Assembly: GCF_000934545.1 (NCBI RefSeq)
Contig: NZ_CP010554.1
Location: forward strand, 1,984,001 to 2,048,000
Origin: Rugosibacter aromaticivorans
GTDB taxonomy: Bacteria > Pseudomonadota > Gammaproteobacteria > Burkholderiales > Rhodocyclaceae
Length of the DNA: 64,000 nt
Direction of reading: 5' to 3'
Of this stretch, positions 48,408 to 58,468 are shown one piece after another; within the stretch, counting starts at the first letter, position 1, and every line of letters begins with the position of its first letter. The position numbers and the translations under genes are program-made. The notes below the pieces were generated by a model, which was not told the origin of the DNA, ran no database searches, and saw only the letters and a list, made by a program, of their open reading frames with translations.

Positions 48408-48757
48408 GGCGATCTGAAAATAAAATAAACAGCGCCTAGGATACACAAAGCAGCCCAAAAATAATCCAGCTTGAGCGGCTGGCGCATGTAGAAAACCGCA
48501 AAGGGAATAAATACCATCAGCGTGATGACTTCCTGCAAAATCTTCAATTGCCCCAGAGACAATTCCTGATAGCCAATGCGATTAGCCGGCACTTGCAGTA
48601 GATATTCGAAGAGCGCAATACCCCACGAGACCAACGCAGCAATCCACCAAGGCTTATCGTCTAGATTTCTGAGATGCGCATACCAGGCAAAAGTCATGAA
48701 GACATTCGATGCGGAAAGCAGCAAGGCAGTTTGCCAGATGACCGGAATATGCGGCAT
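48404..48757 (-). CDS. DUF486 (DMT-like) small membrane protein
   Basis: The 117-residue protein has four hydrophobic helices. It carries the DUF486 signature [26 protein letters not shown] and [22 protein letters not shown]. The function is unknown; it is distantly related to small multidrug-type transporters. The gene is coupled to panB by overlap (end 48404, panB start 48407) and lies 6 bp after folK. Confidence 0.85.
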   Translation of the reverse strand: MPHIPVIWQTALLLSASNVFMTFAWYAHLRNLDDKPWWIAALVSWGIALFEYLLQVPANRIGYQELSLGQLKILQEVITLMVFIPFAVFYMRQPLKLDYFWAALCILGAVYFIFRSP

Positions 48758-48763
48758 GGTTTA

Positions 48764-49264
48764 TTAATGTAGCCGTTCGATTTGCTGTTCAGCGCATTGC
48801 GCCAGCAGGTCACTGACAGCACCCAAACACGGAATAATCAGCAGCGGCGCAATTTCTGCCAGCGGTGCCAGCACAAATGCCCGCTCGTGCAGACGCGGGT
48901 GTGGCAAGGTAAGTTGCGCATCACAGCGCACCAAATCGCCATACAGCAGCAGATCAAGATCCAGCGTGCGTGGTGCATTGGGTACGCCACGCTGACGGCC
49001 AAAGCGCGCTTCGATGGCAAACAACTCGGCGAGAAAAGTCGGCGCTGGCAATACGGTGATCATCTCCACCACGGCATTGATAAAGTCCGGCTGATGCGTC
49101 AAACCCATGGGCGCGGTGCGATACAGCGATGAAGCGGCAACCAGGGACGACTGCGGCAGTTGGTTTAAGGCAGCGATAGCAGCCTTCACCGTGGCCAGCG
49201 GATCCCCCAAATTAGCGCCCAGTGCTATATAAGCGACGCAGGCTACAGAGCAAGGCTCATCCAC
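48764..49264 (-). CDS. folK: HPPK, 6-hydroxymethyl-7,8-dihydropterin pyrophosphokinase
   Basis: The 166-residue enzyme passes pyrophosphate from ATP to the folate pterin. AYIALGANLGDPLATVKAAI, LYRTAPMG, FINAVVEM, RTLDLDLLLYGD (metal-binding Asp pair) and PHPRLHERAFVLAPL are all present. It starts 4 bp after pcnB, a common neighbour pair in proteobacteria. One exact dispersed-motif copy is inside the gene and reads VLPAPTF. Confidence 0.96.
   Translation of the reverse strand: MDEPCSVACVAYIALGANLGDPLATVKAAIAALNQLPQSSLVAASSLYRTAPMGLTHQPDFINAVVEMITVLPAPTFLAELFAIEARFGRQRGVPNAPRTLDLDLLLYGDLVRCDAQLTLPHPRLHERAFVLAPLAEIAPLLIIPCLGAVSDLLAQCAEQQIERLH
49034..49059 (+). repeat. Dispersed motif copy 4 (exact core)
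   Basis: AAAAGTCGGCGCTGG followed by CAATACGGTGA, antisense to folK. Confidence 0.8.
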
Positions 49265-49267
49265 AGC

Positions 49268-50644
49268 TTACGCTTCGGGATTGGCACTGGCGGCGGGCGC
49301 AGTGAAATCGCCCTCCCCATCGGTCGAGTTACCTGTGATCTTTTTGGTGCGGCTGCGGCTGCGGCGTTTTTTCGGCCCGCTCTCGGGCAAGAGCATGGCC
49401 TCGCGCTCGGCAAGATCAGCCATTTGAAAATCGTGCCACCAGGTGGCGAGCTCTTGGTCAATCTCGCCACTTTCTGCGCGCAAGGCTAAAAAATCGTAGG
49501 CCGCGCGAAAGCGTGCCTGCTCCAGCAAACGATGGGGCGATTTTCCAGCACGTTTTTCAAAGCGCGGCTGCAAAGCCCATATTTCCTTGATGTCACCCGC
49601 GATGCGGCGTGTGATGGCGAGCTTCTCGCCCTGCAGATCAAGCACTTCATCCATCGCCTCATAAAGCGCCGGCGTAGGCAGTTCGCAACGCGCTTTGCGT
49701 GCTTCCCAATTGGCCAGCACTTCGTGCCACAGCAGTGTGGCAAACAGGTAACCCGGCGAGAGCGACTTGCCCGCCTTGACGCGCGCATCGGTGCTCGTTA
49801 AAGCCAGCAAAACAAATTTTTCGCCCAGCGGCTGTTCGAGAATCACATCCAGCAGCGGCAACAAACCGTGATGCAACCCATCATCGCGCAAGCGCTTGAC
49901 GCATTCCACGGCATGGCCGGAAAAGAGCAACTTCAACATCTCGTCAAACACCCGCGCCGCCGGTACGTTTTCCATCAGTCCGGCCATTTCGCGGATCGGC
50001 GCGCGCACAGCAGGGTCAAGCGTCAACCCCAGCTTGGCGGAAAGCCGCACTGCGCGCAGCATGCGCACAGGGTCTTCACGGTAGCGCACGGTCGGCTCGC
50101 CGATCATGCGCAGTGTTTTTTGCTTCAAATCTGCTACACCATGATGGTAATCGTGCACCATTTGCGTCGTGGGATCGTAGTACAGCGCATTCACAGTGAA
50201 ATCGCGCCGCGCGGCATCTTCTGCCATTGAGCCGAACACGTTATCGCGCAACACGCGACCATGCTCATCCTTGACTGTCTCCGCATCATGCGCGGCGCGA
50301 AAGGTGGAAACTTCGAGTGTTTCATTGCCTTGCATCACATGCACAATCTGAAACCGGCGGCCAATAATGCGTGAGCGGCGAAATAAACTCCGCACCTGTT
50401 CCGGCGTGGCATTGGTGGCGATATCGTAATCCTTCGGCTCAATGCCTGCGATCAAATCACGCACCGCACCGCCCACCACATACGCCGTGTAGCCAGCTTT
50501 TTGGAGAGTCTCACACGTGCGCCGCGCGCCAGGCGAAACGCGCTCACGGTGGATACCGTGGCGAGCAAGAGGAATCAACCCCGGCTTACCAGAAGGCAGC
50601 GGGCTACCGCGACGAAAAACGCGGTGAAACAGCTTACGGATCAT
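49268..50644 (-). CDS. pcnB: Poly(A) polymerase I
   Basis: MIRKLFHRVFRRGSPLP at 50644 gives 458 residues. The nucleotidyltransferase core has YVVGGAVRDLIAGIEPKDYDIATNA (catalytic Asp pair), RRFQIVHVM, RRDFTVNALYYDP and GEPTVRYREDPVRMLRAVR. The C-terminal tail is basic (KKRRSRSRTKK), as in beta- and gammaproteobacterial PcnB. It adds poly(A) tails that speed RNA decay. The longer frame to 50722 runs into a repeat and is not supported. Confidence 0.95.
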   Translation of the reverse strand: MIRKLFHRVFRRGSPLPSGKPGLIPLARHGIHRERVSPGARRTCETLQKAGYTAYVVGGAVRDLIAGIEPKDYDIATNATPEQVRSLFRRSRIIGRRFQIVHVMQGNETLEVSTFRAAHDAETVKDEHGRVLRDNVFGSMAEDAARRDFTVNALYYDPTTQMVHDYHHGVADLKQKTLRMIGEPTVRYREDPVRMLRAVRLSAKLGLTLDPAVRAPIREMAGLMENVPAARVFDEMLKLLFSGHAVECVKRLRDDGLHHGLLPLLDVILEQPLGEKFVLLALTSTDARVKAGKSLSPGYLFATLLWHEVLANWEARKARCELPTPALYEAMDEVLDLQGEKLAITRRIAGDIKEIWALQPRFEKRAGKSPHRLLEQARFRAAYDFLALRAESGEIDQELATWWHDFQMADLAEREAMLLPESGPKKRRSRSRTKKITGNSTDGEGDFTAPAASANPEA

Positions 50645-50697
50645 GAAAAGAGAGGACGCAACATAGAACAAAGTCTGCAATGGCGCAATGATAACGG

Positions 50698-50802
50698 AAA
50701 ACGCGGCACAGTCGAGTTGCAATGCAGGCTAACGTGGGCCTTATCAACGTTAAGCGAAGCGGCCGGAGCTAAAACGCGGCACAGTCGAGTTGCAATGCAG
50801 GC
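50698..50802. repeat. 32-bp perfect direct repeat between pcnB and valS
   Basis: A 32-bp sequence beginning AAAACGCGGCACAGTCG and ending TGCAATGCAGGC occurs at 50698-50729 and again at 50771-50802, 73 bp apart. It lies in the divergent pcnB/valS promoter region. No gene lies between. Function is unknown. Confidence 0.85.
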
Positions 50803-50908
50803 GAAAGCCGGCGTAACGCAAAGCTAAATCGTCATCGCAGCGATGAAGCACACAGGTTATCCCGTTGGCTTCCGCTAGAATTGGTGTTTTTTGCCATCTG
50901 CGTGCCCC

Positions 50909-53900
50909 ATGGAACTTGCCAAGAGCTTTGAACCTGCTGAAATTGAACGGCGTTGGTACCCGATCTGGGAATCTCGCGGCTACTTTGCGGCAGGGTTGGA
51001 CACGACTAAAACCGATAATTTCTGCATTCTGCTGCCCCCGCCCAATGTCACCGGCACGCTGCACATGGGCCACGGCTTTAACCAGGCCATCATGGATACG
51101 CTGACCCGCTACCACCGCATGCGCGGCGATAACACCTTGTGGCAGCCGGGCACCGATCACGCCGGTATCGCCACGCAAATTGTGGTCGAACGCCAGCTCG
51201 ATGCGCAAGGCATTTCGCGCCATGATCTGGGCCGCGAAGAATTCATCAAGAAAGTGTGGGAATGGAAGGAGTATTCCGGTGGCGCCATCACGCAGCAAAT
51301 GCGGCGACTAGGTACCAGCCCTGACTGGACGCGCGAACGCTTCACGATGGATGCAGAACTGTCGAAAATCGTCACCGAAACCTTCGTGCGTCTTTATAAC
51401 GAAGGTCTGATCTACCGTGGCAAACGGCTGGTGAATTGGGACCCGGTGCTCGGCACCGCAGTATCCGACCTCGAAGTGGTAAGCGAGGAAGAAGAAGGTT
51501 CGATGTGGCACATCCGCTATCCGCTGGTCGATGGCAGCGGCAGTTTGACAGTAGCCACGACGCGGCCGGAGACCATGCTTGGCGACGTGGCGGTGATGGT
51601 GCATCCCGACGACGAACGTTATCAACATCTGATTGGCAAGCACGTTATTCTGCCGCTGTGCAACCGCGAGATTCCGATTATTGCTGACAGCTATGTGGAC
51701 AAGGAATTTGGAACTGGTATCGTGAAGGTCACGCCCGCGCATGACTTCAACGACTATGCGATAGGGCTGCGGCACAAGCTACCGATGATTGTAGTTATCG
51801 ACCTCAACGGACGAATCTCCAGAACTGCAACCGTATTACGCTCCGATGGCGGGATCGAACCCAGTATTGATCTCCCGAACGAATTTATTGAAAAAGATCG
51901 TTTTGAAGCAAGAAAGTTAATCGTTTCGAATTTGGAGTCCTTGGGGCTCCTGGAAAAAACCGACAAGCACAATCTCAAGGTGCCGCGAAGCGATCGAACG
52001 CATGCGGTGATTGAGCCAATGCTCACCGACCAGTGGTTCGTCGCCATGAGTGAACCCGGTGCGAACGGCAAGAGCATCACTGCACAGGCGCTGGAAGTCG
52101 TCGCCAATGGCGAGGTGCATTTCCACCCCGAAAACTGGGTGAACACCTACAACCAGTGGCTGAACAACATCCAGGACTGGTGCATTTCCCGCCAGTTGTG
52201 GTGGGGACATCGCATTCCTGCCTGGTACGACTCAATGGGTACCATATTTGTTACTCACTCTGAAAGGGATGCATTAGAGCAGTTCGAGAATCACCTTGCC
52301 GAAATGACGGACAGAGCCAAGTCAGACGCCAACATTGAGAATCAAGAGACAGGACTAGAGGTCGTAGAAATTCTGAGGCAGAAGGGCATTCGTCAGGACG
52401 ACGACGTGCTTGATACCTGGTTTTCATCTGCCTTGTGGCCATTTTCTACGCTCGGCTGGACGCCCGAGTATCCCGAAAAATCCAACCCCTCGCTCGATCT
52501 TTATCTGCCATCCACCGTGCTCGTCACCGGTTTTGACATCATCTTCTTCTGGGTAGCGCGCATGGTGATGATGACCAAGCACCTCACCGGCAAGATTCCC
52601 TTCCGCGACGTGTATGTTCATGGCCTGATCCGCGATGCGGAAGGCCAGAAGATGAGCAAATCGAAAGGTAATGTGCTCGATCCGATCGACCTGATCGACG
52701 GCATTGCGTTGGAAGACCTGGTGAAAAAACGCACCACGGGGCTGATGAACCCGAAAGATGCGCAAAAAATTGAAAAACGTACGCGCAAGGAATTCCCGAA
52801 TGGCATTCCTGCCTTTGGCACCGATGCGCTGCGCTTTACCTTTTTGAGCCTGGCCAGCCCCGGCCGTGACATCAAGTTCGACATGCATCGCTGCGATGGT
52901 TACCGCAACTTTTGCAACAAGCTGTGGAACGCCACACGCTTCGTGCTGATGAACTGCGAGGGCAAGGACTGCGGCATCGCCCCATCCCGTGAAAATGCAG
53001 CATGCGGCGGCATTGGCCCGCTTGAGTTGTCCCCTGCCGACCGCTGGATTATCAGCTTGTTACAAAAACTGGAAACCGAAGTCGTCAAGCACTTTGCCGA
53101 CTATCGTTTCGACCTTCTGGCCAAAGCCATCTACGAATTTATCTGGGATGAATATTGTGACTGGTATCTGGAGCTGGCTAAAGTGCAAATCCAGCAGGGT
53201 AACGAAGCGCAGCAACGCGGCACGCGGCGTACCCTGATTCGTGTGCTGGAAGCAGTGTTGCGCGTAGCGCACCCATTGATCCCGTTCATCACTGAAGAAC
53301 TATGGCAAAAGGTGGCGCCCATTGCCGGCAAGGCGCCGACGGATGGCAGCGAATCCATCATGCTGCAACACTATCCACAAGCCAGCGAGATCGCTATCGA
53401 CGCGGCAGCAGAAGCCTGGGTCGCGACGCTCAAAGAGATGGTCACTGCCTGCCGCAGCCTGCGTGGCGAAATGAACATCTCTCCCGCACAAAAAGTGCCG
53501 CTGATCGGCTCGGGTGGAAACAACCTTCAGAAAGTTCCCGAAAGCGACCCAAAGGTAGTGCAGAGCAAGTACCGCGCTGGCGTTGGTGAGACGGCAACTT
53601 TGCAAAACTATGCGCTCTATCTTGCCGCGCTGGCGAAGCTCTCCGAAGTAACGGTCGTCGATACCCTGCCCGCAACCGATGCTCCCGTGCAAATCGTCGG
53701 CGAGTTCCGCCTGATGCTGAAAATCGAGATTGATGTCGCCGCTGAAAAAGAACGCGTGGGTAAAGAGCTTGCCCGTATTGAAGGTGAAATCGTCAAAGCC
53801 GAAAACAAGCTGCAAACCGCGAGCTTTGTCGAACGCGCACCGGCCCCGGTTGTAGCGCAGGAACGCGAACGGCTGGCGGGATTTATCGCACTGCGAGAGA

Positions 53901-53938
53901 AGCTGAGCGCACAAATCTCGCGGCTGATTTCAAGTTGA
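50909..53938 (+). CDS. valS: Valyl-tRNA synthetase
   Basis: [18 protein letters not shown] at 50909 gives 1,009 residues. The class I motifs are [17 protein letters not shown] (HIGH) and [11 protein letters not shown] (KMSKS). The editing region has [10 protein letters not shown], and the anticodon-binding and C-terminal coiled-coil parts are present. It is longer than E. coli ValS (951). Three stretches (about residues 290-350, 442-497 and 866-900) are unusual: AT-richer with rare-looking codons, and the latter two appear as extra residues relative to E. coli. It is likely functional, because the catalytic motifs are intact. Confidence 0.97.
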   Translation: MELAKSFEPAEIERRWYPIWESRGYFAAGLDTTKTDNFCILLPPPNVTGTLHMGHGFNQAIMDTLTRYHRMRGDNTLWQPGTDHAGIATQIVVERQLDAQGISRHDLGREEFIKKVWEWKEYSGGAITQQMRRLGTSPDWTRERFTMDAELSKIVTETFVRLYNEGLIYRGKRLVNWDPVLGTAVSDLEVVSEEEEGSMWHIRYPLVDGSGSLTVATTRPETMLGDVAVMVHPDDERYQHLIGKHVILPLCNREIPIIADSYVDKEFGTGIVKVTPAHDFNDYAIGLRHKLPMIVVIDLNGRISRTATVLRSDGGIEPSIDLPNEFIEKDRFEARKLIVSNLESLGLLEKTDKHNLKVPRSDRTHAVIEPMLTDQWFVAMSEPGANGKSITAQALEVVANGEVHFHPENWVNTYNQWLNNIQDWCISRQLWWGHRIPAWYDSMGTIFVTHSERDALEQFENHLAEMTDRAKSDANIENQETGLEVVEILRQKGIRQDDDVLDTWFSSALWPFSTLGWTPEYPEKSNPSLDLYLPSTVLVTGFDIIFFWVARMVMMTKHLTGKIPFRDVYVHGLIRDAEGQKMSKSKGNVLDPIDLIDGIALEDLVKKRTTGLMNPKDAQKIEKRTRKEFPNGIPAFGTDALRFTFLSLASPGRDIKFDMHRCDGYRNFCNKLWNATRFVLMNCEGKDCGIAPSRENAACGGIGPLELSPADRWIISLLQKLETEVVKHFADYRFDLLAKAIYEFIWDEYCDWYLELAKVQIQQGNEAQQRGTRRTLIRVLEAVLRVAHPLIPFITEELWQKVAPIAGKAPTDGSESIMLQHYPQASEIAIDAAAEAWVATLKEMVTACRSLRGEMNISPAQKVPLIGSGGNNLQKVPESDPKVVQSKYRAGVGETATLQNYALYLAALAKLSEVTVVDTLPATDAPVQIVGEFRLMLKIEIDVAAEKERVGKELARIEGEIVKAENKLQTASFVERAPAPVVAQERERLAGFIALREKLSAQISRLISS

Positions 53939-53984
53939 TTGCGGATCGACTCACTGAGTACTGAATATTGCGTATTGATGCCGA

Positions 53985-54212
53985 TTATTTGCGCTGCATA
54001 AAAAACTCAAACTCACCGTCAAGGTTTTGGCTGCCGAGCAAGGTGTTGCCGGTCTGGCGAGAAAATGCCGCAAAGTCTTGTACCGAGCCAGGGTCTGTCG
54101 CCAGTATTCGCAATACCTGACCGGGCGTTAGCTCAACCAGCGCCTTTTTCGTACGTAAAATCGGTAACGGGCATTTCAAGCCACGCGCATCAAGTTCTTT
54201 ATCGAAGTTCAT
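53985..54212 (-). CDS. tusA: TusA/SirA-like sulfur carrier protein
   Basis: MNFDKELDARGLKCPLPILRTKKAL at 54212 gives 75 residues; the longer frame to 54380 is not needed. The Cys14-Pro-Leu-Pro motif (GLKCPLPILRTK) binds persulfide. These proteins carry sulfur for tRNA thiolation, cofactor synthesis or, in sulfur oxidisers, dissimilatory sulfur oxidation. It stands alone here, so which pathway it serves is open. Confidence 0.93.
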   Translation of the reverse strand: MNFDKELDARGLKCPLPILRTKKALVELTPGQVLRILATDPGSVQDFAAFSRQTGNTLLGSQNLDGEFEFFMQRK

Positions 54213-54351
54213 TTTTTTACGCCTCTTATCGCGAGATGGATACGCCCCGAAATAGCCGGGCATCAAGTAGTCTACTACGCGTAATTTACCTGAAAACCAG
54301 TTGTCACGAGAGACGTCACTACCTGACACTGATCCTTGCGCAAACTCGCTT

Positions 54352-54789
54352 ATGAAAATGAATTTCTCTTCCCTGCTCACCCGGCAATTCGTTCGCTATC
54401 TGGGCGTTGGCGGATTAAGCTTTGCGGTTGACTTTGCTTTTCTGTACTACCTTACAGAGTATGTCGGCATCCACTACCTCATCTCTGCTTCGCTCGCTTT
54501 TTGCGTCGGTCTTACCACCAACTACTTGCTCTGCCTGGCTTGGGTATTTGATTTTCGCCGCATGCCAAACCGCTGGCATGAGTTCATGGTGTTTAGCGCG
54601 ATTGGTTTTATAGGGCTCTTGCTCAACAATTTGCTGCTCTGGTTATTAACAGAGCATGCCGGTCTTTATTACCTGTTATCAAAAATCATAGCAACCGCAG
54701 CCATCCTGTTCTTCAATTTTTCGCTACGTCGCTGGCTGCTTTTTTCACCCCCCCAGACACCTGCTACCCCCAGGGGAATACTGCCATGA
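54352..54789 (+). CDS. GtrA family membrane protein
   Basis: [28 protein letters not shown] at 54352 gives 145 residues with four helices. The [16 protein letters not shown] and [12 protein letters not shown] ends are typical GtrA. Such proteins are thought to flip or help move polyprenyl-linked sugars across the inner membrane with GtrB-like transferases. The stop overlaps the next gene as ATGA. Confidence 0.9.
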   Translation: MKMNFSSLLTRQFVRYLGVGGLSFAVDFAFLYYLTEYVGIHYLISASLAFCVGLTTNYLLCLAWVFDFRRMPNRWHEFMVFSAIGFIGLLLNNLLLWLLTEHAGLYYLLSKIIATAAILFFNFSLRRWLLFSPPQTPATPRGILP

Positions 54790-56333
54790 TGCAAATCGCC
54801 CTCATCATCGGTGCCGGCCCCGCTGGCCTGACGGCTGCGCTTGAGCTTGCCAGAAACTCCGACATCCGACCCATCGTGCTCGAAGCCCTTGATGATGTCG
54901 GCGGCATTTCCCGCACCATCGAGTACAAGGGCAACCGCATGGACATCGGCGGCCATCGTTTCTTTTCCAAATCCGACTGGGTGATGGACTGGTGGCGGCA
55001 GATGATGCCGCCCGCGCCCGACAAAGATGCTGACGGCTTTTCGCAGATGCCGCAGAACGACCGCCACCTGCTGATCCGGCCACGCCTGTCGCGCATTTAT
55101 TTCCTGCGCCGCTTTTTCGATTACCCGATTTCGCTATCAAAAAAAACCATGGCCAACCTTGGCCCCGTGCGGCTGGTTCGCATCGGCGTCGCTTACATTT
55201 GGGCCAGCCTGTTCCCGCGCAAGCCGGAAAAAAATCTCGAAGACTTTTTCTACAACCGTTTCGGCGGCGAGTTGTATCGCACCTTCTTCAAGGATTACAC
55301 CGAAAAGGTCTGGGGTGTCGCCTGCCGCGCCATCAGCCCGGAATGGGGCGCGCAGCGCATCAAGGGTTTGTCGATCACCAAGGCCATCCTCCATGCGGCA
55401 AAAAAAATCGTTTTCCCCGCTGGTAAAAACGCTGCGGGCGTAGCGCAAAAAGGCACCGAGACCAGCCTGATCGAGCGCTTCCTCTACCCCAAATTCGGTC
55501 CCGGCCAGATGTGGCGCATCGCCGCCGAAGCGTTGCGTGCCCAAGGCGGCGAGATTCACTTTGGCTTGAAAGTCATCACGCTTAAACAGGAAAATAATCG
55601 CATCGTCGCCATCGAAACCGAAGACGCGGATAAAAGTCGGCGCTGGTGGCACGGCGACTGGGTGATCTCCTCCATGCCCATGCGCGACATGGTGCAAGCC
55701 TTGCAACCACCAGCGCCCGACGAAGTGCGCACCGTGGCAAACGGCCTGATGTACCGCGATTTCATCACCATGGGGTTGCTGCTGAAAAAACTCAAACCAC
55801 GACCAGAAGGCAAACCACCGCTCAACCTGCTGCCCGACACCTGGATTTACATCCAGGAACCGGATGTCAAAATCGGCCGCCTGCAAATTTTCAACAACTG
55901 GAGCCCGGCGCTGGTCAACGACCCCAACACGATCTGGATGGGCCTCGAATATTTCTGCCAGGAAGATGACGAACTCTGGCGCATGAATGATGAAGAATTT
56001 TCGCGCTTCGCCATTGCCGAACTAGCGAAGATCGACCTCATCGACCCCGCCGACACACTCGACTGGCGCGTCGCCCGCGTACCTAAAGCCTACCCGGCCT
56101 ATTTCGGCAGCTACGACCGCTTCGATACCCTGCGTGAATTCACTGATGGCATCAGCAATCTGTTCCTCGTCGGTCGCAACGGCATGCACCGCTACAACAA
56201 TCAAGATCACTCGATGGTTACCGCCAAGCTGGCGGTAGAGGCGATTCTGGCGGGCTCAACCGACAAGTCAGGAATATGGTCGGTGAATGTGGAAGAGGAG
56301 TATCACGAAGAAAAAAAGTCTGATCCCACATGA
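54786..56333 (+). CDS. UDP-galactopyranose mutase-like FAD oxidoreductase
   Basis: A 515-residue flavoprotein with the FAD fingerprint [18 protein letters not shown] and [26 protein letters not shown], then [15 protein letters not shown] near the C-terminus. It belongs to the amine-oxidase/Glf group; many such proteins sit in polysaccharide loci. The first ATG 54786 is followed at once by a second (54789). The 55632 motif copy is in the middle and codes KSRRWWHG. Substrate unknown; coupling to gtrA supports a glycan role. Confidence 0.88.
   Translation: MMQIALIIGAGPAGLTAALELARNSDIRPIVLEALDDVGGISRTIEYKGNRMDIGGHRFFSKSDWVMDWWRQMMPPAPDKDADGFSQMPQNDRHLLIRPRLSRIYFLRRFFDYPISLSKKTMANLGPVRLVRIGVAYIWASLFPRKPEKNLEDFFYNRFGGELYRTFFKDYTEKVWGVACRAISPEWGAQRIKGLSITKAILHAAKKIVFPAGKNAAGVAQKGTETSLIERFLYPKFGPGQMWRIAAEALRAQGGEIHFGLKVITLKQENNRIVAIETEDADKSRRWWHGDWVISSMPMRDMVQALQPPAPDEVRTVANGLMYRDFITMGLLLKKLKPRPEGKPPLNLLPDTWIYIQEPDVKIGRLQIFNNWSPALVNDPNTIWMGLEYFCQEDDELWRMNDEEFSRFAIAELAKIDLIDPADTLDWRVARVPKAYPAYFGSYDRFDTLREFTDGISNLFLVGRNGMHRYNNQDHSMVTAKLAVEAILAGSTDKSGIWSVNVEEEYHEEKKSDPT
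55632..55657 (+). repeat. Dispersed motif copy 5 (exact core)
   Basis: AAAAGTCGGCGCTGG followed by TGGCACGGCGA, sense strand of the flavoprotein gene. Confidence 0.8.
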
Positions 56334-56358
56334 GCCGTGCAGCGCCTTATCCTCATGT

Positions 56359-57435
56359 TTATATTCGAGACTCCTTTTGTCTATCCAATTTACCGACACT
56401 CGTTTGCTCACCTCCGTCAGGATTAACTGCCTTCACGGTTACCTTTGGCGGCGTAAGGGCGATGTCACTACAGCCAAGAATGACCTCCTTGATAACAAAT
56501 ATCGGGCGGCCTTTTGACTGTTCGAATATTCTTCCAACGTATTCCCCAATAATCGCAAGACAAAAAAGCTGAACACTTCCCAGAAACAGAATGATCAGAA
56601 CGGTGCTCGCCCACCCCGGGATTGTCTGCTGATGAAGAACACCATAAAAAATATAAATTGCCAAGGCAATAGCCGCTATCGCACTGAATGCACCAAACAT
56701 GTATGCAAGTCGTAGCGGCTTCACAGAAAAGCCGGTAACCGCATCGAACGCAAGCCTCAACATTCGTTTCAACGGGTACTTGGTAGTTCCTGAAAAGCGA
56801 ACATCCCGCGTATAAAGAATTGGTTTCTGCGTAAACCCGATCCAAGCAATCATCCCTCGGATGAACCGATGTGTTTCAGGCATCGACATCAGTACCTGCA
56901 CAACACATCGCCTCATCAGCCGGAAATCTCCTGTATCAACAGGAATATCGACCTCTGACAGCGCTCTGATCAAACGGTAAAATTTCTTTGCCGTCCATTT
57001 TTTGAACCAACTTTCTCCGTTTCTATGACGCCTTTGGCCATAGACAACATCGGCACCCTCTTCCAGCATGCGCATCATTTCAGGCAAAAGCTCAGGCGGA
57101 TCCTGTAGGTCAGCATCAATAATGAGAACAGCCTCACCGCGCACCATGCTCAACCCGGCACTTAGTGCAAGTTGATGACCATGATTTCGTGACAGATCAA
57201 CAACTACCATGTGTGAATCTCGGGATACCAGCTGTCGCAAGATATCCAGCGTGCCATCTGTTGATCCATCGTTCACGAAGACTAGTTCATATGAATCACC
57301 AATCTCCGCATTACAGATGGAAACCAAACGCTGCCAACAGGCGAAGACCGACTCCTGCTCGTTAAAGCATGGAACCACGACTGAAAGGCGCAGCGAAGAC
57401 TGAGTCTCTGCTATGAGTGGAACCACCCTATGCAT
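56359..57435 (-). CDS. GtrB/DPM1-like family 2 glycosyltransferase
   Basis: The 358-residue protein has a GT-A domain with VVPCFNEQESVFACWQRL, VNDGSTDGTLDIL and LIIDADLQDPPELLPEM (the DXD motif), and ends with two helices (around 255-330). This is the GtrB/ArnC type that loads a sugar on polyprenyl phosphate. With the GtrA genes nearby it could form a flippase-donor system. It is convergent to the flavoprotein gene, 26 bp apart. Confidence 0.93.
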   Translation of the reverse strand: MHRVVPLIAETQSSLRLSVVVPCFNEQESVFACWQRLVSICNAEIGDSYELVFVNDGSTDGTLDILRQLVSRDSHMVVVDLSRNHGHQLALSAGLSMVRGEAVLIIDADLQDPPELLPEMMRMLEEGADVVYGQRRHRNGESWFKKWTAKKFYRLIRALSEVDIPVDTGDFRLMRRCVVQVLMSMPETHRFIRGMIAWIGFTQKPILYTRDVRFSGTTKYPLKRMLRLAFDAVTGFSVKPLRLAYMFGAFSAIAAIALAIYIFYGVLHQQTIPGWASTVLIILFLGSVQLFCLAIIGEYVGRIFEQSKGRPIFVIKEVILGCSDIALTPPKVTVKAVNPDGGEQTSVGKLDRQKESRI

Positions 57436-57574
57436 TTAATTCACTCTCCCTCATTTCATTAAATTGCGCAGATCAATTTCGCAAAAAATCTGTATGAAAA
57501 TTCGACTATGCAACATAGCAACTCCAATAGAAAACCCGCCTCAATACATCCCAAAAATCTCAAACCCCTCCTCG

Positions 57575-58432
57575 TTATTTCCGGAAAAAATTCAATCGAA
57601 AAACCCCATGACCGACGTCATACCAACGATAAATTATCTGTCGCAACAATGCATTGAGTCGACACCTTAACCAGGCATAACAATAGAGTCCTAAGCCGAT
57701 ATCGCCGTTAATGCGCAAATCATCAAGAAACGTTGAAAACACCTCCACCTGCTTCAACCCCATGCCTGCGCTATAAGACTGCGACGATAGACGAAATCGT
57801 CCAACTGGTTCCTCTTTTACCATCCCTGGCCCCAATTCCAGTAGCTGAAGCCACATCAGAATATCAAGCAGCCAAGGCTGACCCCCTGGAAAACCACGAA
57901 CAAGTCTGGTCGCACTACCTCTCATAAGGACAAGGGCCGGCTCCCCAACCGGGTTAGTGCCTTTTATCGCGATTGCTCGACATACATCTTGACGGTTAAC
58001 TCTACCGTTCAGCCCATGGTTTATCGCTAGCAATACTCGGCCCGCAGAATCAATCAACTGTTTTGATCCAGAGACAAAAACCAATTCAGGATGAGCATCC
58101 AACAGTGATATCTGACGATCAAGAGCACCCGGTAGCAGCTCGTCGTCCTGGGAAAGTATCTTGAAATACTTTCCAGTGTTAAATTCAAGACACCGCTTGT
58201 GATTTTCGATCATTCCAACACGTTCTGGATTACGAAAATAATCAATCCCGAACTGAGAGAACTCCTCCAAAATTTCTTTTGGATCATCCTCCGATGCATC
58301 GTCAATTACGACCAATCGCATATCCTCGCGCCAATTCACCACAACCGAAGCAATTGCTTGTCGAAGGAATCGAGAACCGTTGTAATAAGGGATAGCAATC
58401 ACGGTGTGGTGTTGTTTCACAGCCTGCCTCAC
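57575..58432 (-). CDS. Family 2 glycosyltransferase
   Basis: A 285-residue GT2 protein: TVIAIPYYNGSRFLRQAIASVV, LVVIDDASEDDPKEIL, LSQDDELLPGALDRQI (DXD-type) and a C-terminal region without clear transmembrane helices. It should add a sugar to a surface glycan from a nucleotide donor. It is followed by an AT-rich 140-bp gap before the GtrB-like gene. Lower GC than genes at its right suggests a laterally acquired polysaccharide locus. Confidence 0.88.
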   Translation of the reverse strand: MRQAVKQHHTVIAIPYYNGSRFLRQAIASVVVNWREDMRLVVIDDASEDDPKEILEEFSQFGIDYFRNPERVGMIENHKRCLEFNTGKYFKILSQDDELLPGALDRQISLLDAHPELVFVSGSKQLIDSAGRVLLAINHGLNGRVNRQDVCRAIAIKGTNPVGEPALVLMRGSATRLVRGFPGGQPWLLDILMWLQLLELGPGMVKEEPVGRFRLSSQSYSAGMGLKQVEVFSTFLDDLRINGDIGLGLYCYAWLRCRLNALLRQIIYRWYDVGHGVFRLNFFRK

Positions 58433-58468
58433 CTAAATATCAGCGTAAATAATAAAGAAACCTATTGC

